64,000 nt of DNA, from NCBI GenBank assembly GCA_020912385.1, contig CP087212.1, positions 682,001 through 746,000 on the forward strand, written 5' to 3'. Every line of letters begins with the position of its first letter. The first letter of the stretch is position 1. Below, in pieces: positions 59,524-64,000 of this stretch. The notes under the pieces are model-generated. The model did not search any database. It was not told the DNA's origin and saw only the letters and a program-made list of their open reading frames with translations. The position numbers and the translations under genes are program-made. Origin of the DNA: Neofusicoccum parvum. Its lineage: Eukaryota > Ascomycota > Dothideomycetes > Botryosphaeriales > Botryosphaeriaceae.

Positions 59524-60665
59524 TCAGATCCTGGTCTGGTACATCGCCTCCCTGGTCCTCACTCTCCGCCTGTACTGATCCCGGAATCTTATGCGGCCAA
59601 CCGTGCCCCATCCCACAACAGCGAAGAACGCCACCGTCCAGACCAGGGTAATGATCATGCCCACTGGGAAGAGCAGGTTGATGGGTAGCGTCAGACCCGG
59701 GACCTCCAGCGGGGCAAGGCGGTAGCCTGGGATGAGGAAAGACACAGCGTTGGCGACGTTTGAGATAGATGCATCCGAGGCCGACGTGGTGTTGGTGGAT
59801 TTCTGGGAGAAGACGCCGTTGAGGAACGACGCCTGAGTGGCGGAGATGGTGGTGCTGAGAGGCGAGTTGTCCTGAGGGGAACGAGCTGTGAGCTTGACCG
59901 TTGGAACGAGCAGGTCTTGCATCTCAGGCCTGTGATATGATCAGTCTAGGTTTGGAATGGAGCATCTGAACAGGATCGAACTTACGCTGAGCGCGTGCTA
60001 TCCAGGCTATTCTGGTTGACTTGGCCAACGTACATGAGCACCTTGATCTCCTGCGGGCCGCCGGGAGGGGCTTGGCGACGAACGACAGAATTTTCCTCGT
60101 TGACACTGATCTCCCGCACCTTGATCGGCGGCCACGCCAGGGTCGAGTCCAGATCCCGTTTCTGCGGTGCCGTGCTGTTCATAGCTTGCACGGTGGCGCT
60201 CTGGTACGACAGAGTCATGCTAATATCCGCAGCGCTGACACCAGTCCACGGATCGAAAGGCGCTGTCATGTTGTACATGCGGAGCTCGGCTTCGAACACG
60301 CCGGTCCGGTTGTTGAAGAACGGAATGTTGTAGCAGACAGCTAGGCCGCTTGGGTTGTCGGGTTGCATGGCCAGGTCAACCATGGCAGCGTCGCAGGATG
60401 CCTTCGTCTGGGTGTTCCATTGCTGGAGGTCGATGGTGCCATTTGCGGCGGGTGTTGTCGAGATGCTGTTGGGCGAATCTTGCGAGCTTTGACGCGTCTC
60501 GAGCGCGTTGAAAAACTCGTGGGCCTGCCTCATCATCGTATCCTCGTAGGTTGGTGAGCGGCGGTGGAGGGCATGGAACAAGTGGCCCTTGAGGGACTTC
60601 GCGGAGGCATCAGCAGCTTGTCCGATTACTAGCAGGCTGGCAATGAGGCCGTTGGATGGGCGCAT
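59524..60665 (-). CDS. Signal-peptide, single-pass membrane glycoprotein, unknown function
   Basis: Minus-strand exons 59986-60665 and 59524-59929 give 361 residues; the 56-bp intron has a GTAAGT donor and CTGAT branch site. A signal peptide (MRPSNGLIASLLVIGQAADA) precedes a large lumenal or extracellular part with several N-glycosylation sequons (NGT, NRT, NMT, NST, NTT) and paired basic residues (KR, RR) that could be processed by a Kex2-like protease. A membrane helix at about 312-336 is followed by a short basic tail (RIRFRDQYRRRVRTR). I do not recognise the family. Position and topology suggest a plasma-membrane or secretory-pathway protein. Confidence 0.82.
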
Positions 60666-62260
60666 GATGTACTGTCCAGCAGTCTAGCCGGACTGAATTA
60701 GGGAGGGCGGTGGAGGAATGAGCGTGGTTTTGGTGTATTACTACGGGGAAGAAACAACGAAAGGCTGGCCAGCAGCTTACCCGAAAGACGGCGGATGAGG
60801 AAGAGTAGTGGTGGCGAAGACGTCGGGATGGAGGGAGGTTGGCCAAGAAGAGGCTGCATGAAGCATGACAATAACAGGACTTGGATAGAGTGGAGGCTAG
60901 GCGGGATCAAACTGTCATGAGAGAGACTCAAGACACAGGAGCATGATGGCGTGACAAGCGCCGTCGAGATGGCACGAGGAAGGCTTGGTGGGAGAGGTGT
61001 TGACACGGGAGCTGCGACGCAGTGCGGACGAGATCTTGATGCGAGGGGGCGGTGCGCTGATCAAGTTAAGCTTCGGCCTGTGCCGGGCAGCCGCCTTGAC
61101 TGCTGGAGCGGCGAGCGGGCCCCATGTGGGCAGAATTGGCCGGCAGCGAGTGAAGGTCGAGGGCGAAGGCGGCACCGAAGCGCTGGCTGCGACAGCTGGG
61201 GCCCTCATCGCTGTCTCGGCGGCGGCGCGGGCCAATGGGCGCGCGCGCAGAGGGCCAAGCACGGGGCGTCTCAGAAGCGCCAACGAGCTTCAGCACTGTC
61301 GCATCCTTGCGCCGCCCGCAATGCACGCCGCTGTGTGGCTGCGCGTCCATGTCAGCGGCTGCGGCTCAGCGACGGCCTCGTGGCGCCTCACGCCTGCGCT
61401 GGCCGGCGCCCGGGATGCTGCGAGCCGCTGTCCGCTGCGCGCTGCGCGAGGCGGCGTGAGCTGCAGGCCCTGGCCAGCCGCGATGGCGCATCGTGCCTGA
61501 GCGCGTGGGGTGGCCCGCCGATGCGTGCATGCCAGCAGCAGATGCACCGGCGCGACCAGGCCCCAGACCCTGTCGCCCAAGAGCCCGTTGCTGCCCACGC
61601 CGGCCACACCCGCACACCCACCCGCCGGCGCCCGCGCTGCAGCGGCCTGCGGCTCCTCCACACGCAGCGCGCGGCGACTCGGCTGGGCTGCACTCGCGCT
61701 GCACGGAATCAGCTGAGCGCGGCGATGCGCAGTTTTGCGAGCGCTCGGCTGCGAAGGCCGTGGGCGCGGCGAGTTCGCGTGAGCCACGTAACAGTGCATG
61801 GCGGGAATCAGCCTAACCACCGGGGTCCCAAGTCGTGCCCATCGCGTACTCGCCCAACACGCCCAACTCCACGGCCCAAGCACCGTTGCGGCGCGCGGTG
61901 CAGATATCGCACTGCCAGCGCATCGCCCGGATAGGCGAACAAGAGGTAGGTCGCCACGGCCCGACGCGCCCCAGCCAGTACAACTACTACTGGCACACCA
62001 GGCCGCTCTCCTCACGCGCGCCCTTTCCCTTCTCTCTCCTCCCGCCATGTTAGCCGTCGCCAGCGCGGAGTGAAGCGGCGCCCGTGGTGATTTGCGCGCT
62101 CGTTCCTTCTCCTCCCGGTAGTGTCTCCGCCCAGACCGCGCCCCAGTGCTCGTCCAATCGCGCCCGCCCAGCCGCAACGATGCAGGCTTCACATTTCCTC
62201 CCGGGGTGGTCGACCTCCCCGCCGAACTCCACCCAGAAGCACCCATTTCTCCATCAGACG
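60666..62260. other. GC-rich intergenic / promoter region
   Basis: About 1.6 kb between divergent start codons. Long frames (327 codons plus, 344 codons minus) are open in 60.95-62.3 kb, but they overlap each other, begin at non-ATG codons or lack motifs, and are Arg/Ala-rich as expected from GC content. No gene is supported. Confidence 0.5.
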
Positions 62261-64000
62261 ATGTCTGTCTCGAATTTCCGCAACGACCGCCAGTGGGACT
62301 GGCCGCGCTCGCCACCGTCGCCAAGCGCCTCTTCCTCGTCGTCGGCGAGCCGCAGCATGACGCCGACCAGTAACAACCCGTGGGCCAGCAGCGTCAGCAT
62401 CGCGTCGCCCGACACCGAGAGCTCCTCGGGCTCACCGCCTCGCTTTCTGCCTTGTCCCACGCCACCCTCGATGAGCTGCAGCGTTACACCAACGACCAGC
62501 CGTTGCGCCACCCCGGTTGCCCCGCAGCCGCTCAGTGGCGCCAAACCCTTATTTATCACCATGGGCTCACCCGGACCCGCCTCTCCGACAGACGATAGCA
62601 AGCAGCCGAAGCCGTCAGATCCGCTGCCGCCGCCCACACCCAACCCATTCCGGGAAAGCAGCGGTGCTGGTGTGAGTCTGGCCCCGCTCGCTAACGCCAT
62701 CATAACCCCAGCATTGGAGAAGCAGTATGTCCACCGGGAGTCTCCCACCCTCATCAGCCGCCAGGGCTGGGAAAGGGCCACCGGCCAGCGCGCCTACACC
62801 TGGGCTTTGGGCAATTCCAAGACCGCATTACTGTTCTTGATGTGCGACGACATCGCGGCCTGGAGACGCGCCAGCTTCTACTGGCTGGAAGATACGAAAC
62901 TGCCCTTTCAAGAGACGGATCTCGAGGGGATTGCTACTAATCCGAAGAAGGTTATCGAGAACCAGTGGCGTGTCATGACCCGAGAGTTTCCACAGCATGG
63001 TCAGCACACGGACTTCCAACCGCGAGAGACCGTCCCTCTGAACCAAGTCAGTGTCATTACAACGCCCGGACCGGAGAAGAAGGCTGTGGACAAGGTCCGT
63101 TGGATGGGAGATGACAAAAACCGTGTCTACATTCGAAAGTACTTCACTTTCGAGCGCCATGCTGAGAAATTAGGCCTACTCAGCCAGATCCAGAAGGTGA
63201 AGACTCTTGAGCACCCAAATGTCGCCAAAATCGTATGCTCTTACTCTCAAGGAGCCACCATTGGCTTCGTGACCACACAAGCCCAGCTTACTCTCGAAGA
63301 GTATCTGCGGCATCCCATGGCAGCTACCCGCCCCGGCCTCCTCTTGACATGGATCAACGACCTTACTCAAGCACTTGCTTACATTCATTCCATGGATATG
63401 ATGCACCAGTCCATCCGGCCGAACAAGATTGTTTTGGACGGACCTAGGATCATTTTCACGGCGTTTGGTATTTCAACCGACAACGCCAGCGTTTCTCCTC
63501 GCGGCTCACCGCGTAGCTACTCCGGCACAAATCTTACTCTGCCAACTAATAATAGCATGAGACCCCTGAGCGATGCGGCGTATGTCTATGCTGCTCCGGA
63601 GGTCGTCGCTCGTCATGGTCAGGGCCATCGCTACCGCACTTCCGCCGACATTTTCAGTTTGGGATGCGTCTTTCTGGAGATGTTGACTGTCGCAAAGGGC
63701 CAGACGGTAACGAACCTTCGTGGCTACCGTGCGCACTTCAGCCACGACCAGTCCTTCCACGCCAACCTGGACCGCGTTTCGTCCTGGCGCAAGTTGCTGT
63801 CTGGGCTTAGCAGTGGGCATCGTGATAGCCGCATCAATCCGGGTCTCACCAATACCAACCACCCTCTCAAGGGCGTCGCTGGTATCGGCACGGTGGAAAG
63901 CCGCAAAGAAGATGAGGCAGCAGAACATCAAGTGCTAGATTGGGTTGGCGCTATGATGAACGCTGAGAGCGCTAGACGACCCAAGATGCGGCGGCTAGCG
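62261..64000 (+). CDS. Protein-kinase-fold protein lacking catalytic Asp residues (pseudokinase), cut by window edge
   Basis: An intronless frame of 580 codons from ATG 62261 to the right edge. The N-terminal 150 residues are Ser/Pro-rich. A kinase-like domain starts near residue 280: the beta-3 Lys is probably Lys293 (VYIRKYF). The catalytic loop reads HQSIRPNK (382-389), so the Asp of HRD is Ser384. The DFG position reads AFG (401-403), so the metal-binding Asp is Ala. AAPE (444-447) and a DIFSLGC segment of the C-lobe are retained, and the Gly-rich loop is not evident. These losses mark it as a likely pseudokinase with a scaffolding or allosteric role. The C-terminus is outside the window. 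Upstream sequence has no better ATG in frame. Confidence 0.88.
   Translation, partial: MSVSNFRNDRQWDWPRSPPSPSASSSSSASRSMTPTSNNPWASSVSIASPDTESSSGSPPRFLPCPTPPSMSCSVTPTTSRCATPVAPQPLSGAKPLFITMGSPGPASPTDDSKQPKPSDPLPPPTPNPFRESSGAGVSLAPLANAIITPALEKQYVHRESPTLISRQGWERATGQRAYTWALGNSKTALLFLMCDDIAAWRRASFYWLEDTKLPFQETDLEGIATNPKKVIENQWRVMTREFPQHGQHTDFQPRETVPLNQVSVITTPGPEKKAVDKVRWMGDDKNRVYIRKYFTFERHAEKLGLLSQIQKVKTLEHPNVAKIVCSYSQGATIGFVTTQAQLTLEEYLRHPMAATRPGLLLTWINDLTQALAYIHSMDMMHQSIRPNKIVLDGPRIIFTAFGISTDNASVSPRGSPRSYSGTNLTLPTNNSMRPLSDAAYVYAAPEVVARHGQGHRYRTSADIFSLGCVFLEMLTVAKGQTVTNLRGYRAHFSHDQSFHANLDRVSSWRKLLSGLSSGHRDSRINPGLTNTNHPLKGVAGIGTVESRKEDEAAEHQVLDWVGAMMNAESARRPKMRRLA

Noticed and set aside
59218..59688. 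156-codon plus-strand frame
   Set aside because: It overlaps the spliced membrane-protein gene in antisense and has no motif beyond a T-rich-encoded hydrophobic start.
60951..62324. Long frames of 327 codons (plus) and 344 codons (minus) overlapping each other
   Set aside because: They overlap antisense, are Arg/Ala-rich without motifs, start at non-ATG codons or run into the kinase gene, and match what high GC content produces.

Overview
This window is nuclear DNA from a filamentous ascomycete (Pezizomycotina, possibly Dothideomycetes). The main reasons are short introns of about 50-170 bp with GTRNGT donors and CTRAC branch points, a head-to-head pair of chitin synthases with myosin-like domains, a NIS1-type secreted protein, and the typical small-intron fungal versions of ribosomal protein uL11 and SEC62. 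I joined exons by hand from splice signals and frame continuity. I saw no tRNA, rRNA, CRISPR array or intact transposon.

Layout. 1-857: minus-strand N-terminal part of a Pro/Gln-rich protein, cut by the window edge. 3603-6087: divergent housekeeping pair, ribosomal protein L12 (minus) and SEC62 (plus). 9322-13864: divergent pair of a coiled-coil protein (minus) and a PH-domain protein (plus). 14629-16169: mitochondrial PDK/BCKDK-type kinase. 16170-20928: long gene-free stretch with an ORF-poor centre. 20929-22248: membrane-anchored GDSL/SGNH hydrolase. 22249-26975: second long gene-free stretch, GC-rich. 26976-39673: chitin synthase pair (csmB-like minus, csmA-like plus) sharing a 1.5 kb promoter. 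41379-42107: Cys-rich single-pass membrane protein.

43761-51213 is the most distinctive part: an AroM-family protein (plus), an NCS1 permease (minus, converging on AroM with 114 bp between stops), and a hydantoinase/oxoprolinase fused to a DUF917 domain (plus, divergent from the permease). The shared permease/hydrolase promoter holds four HGATAR sites and the region upstream of AroM holds two more plus an 11-bp perfect inverted repeat. The simplest reading is an import-and-hydrolysis module for a cyclic nitrogen compound, under nitrogen-catabolite control, with AroM as a possible racemase-like partner. Substrate and regulation are inference.

Right side: NIS1-like secreted protein (51487-52000, minus), GT90/CAP10 glycosyltransferase (54863-56408), class V PLP-dependent aminotransferase (57276-58845, minus), a signal-peptide plus single-TM membrane protein (59524-60665, minus), and an intronless protein-kinase-fold gene running off the right edge whose catalytic and metal-binding aspartates are replaced, i.e. 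a likely pseudokinase.
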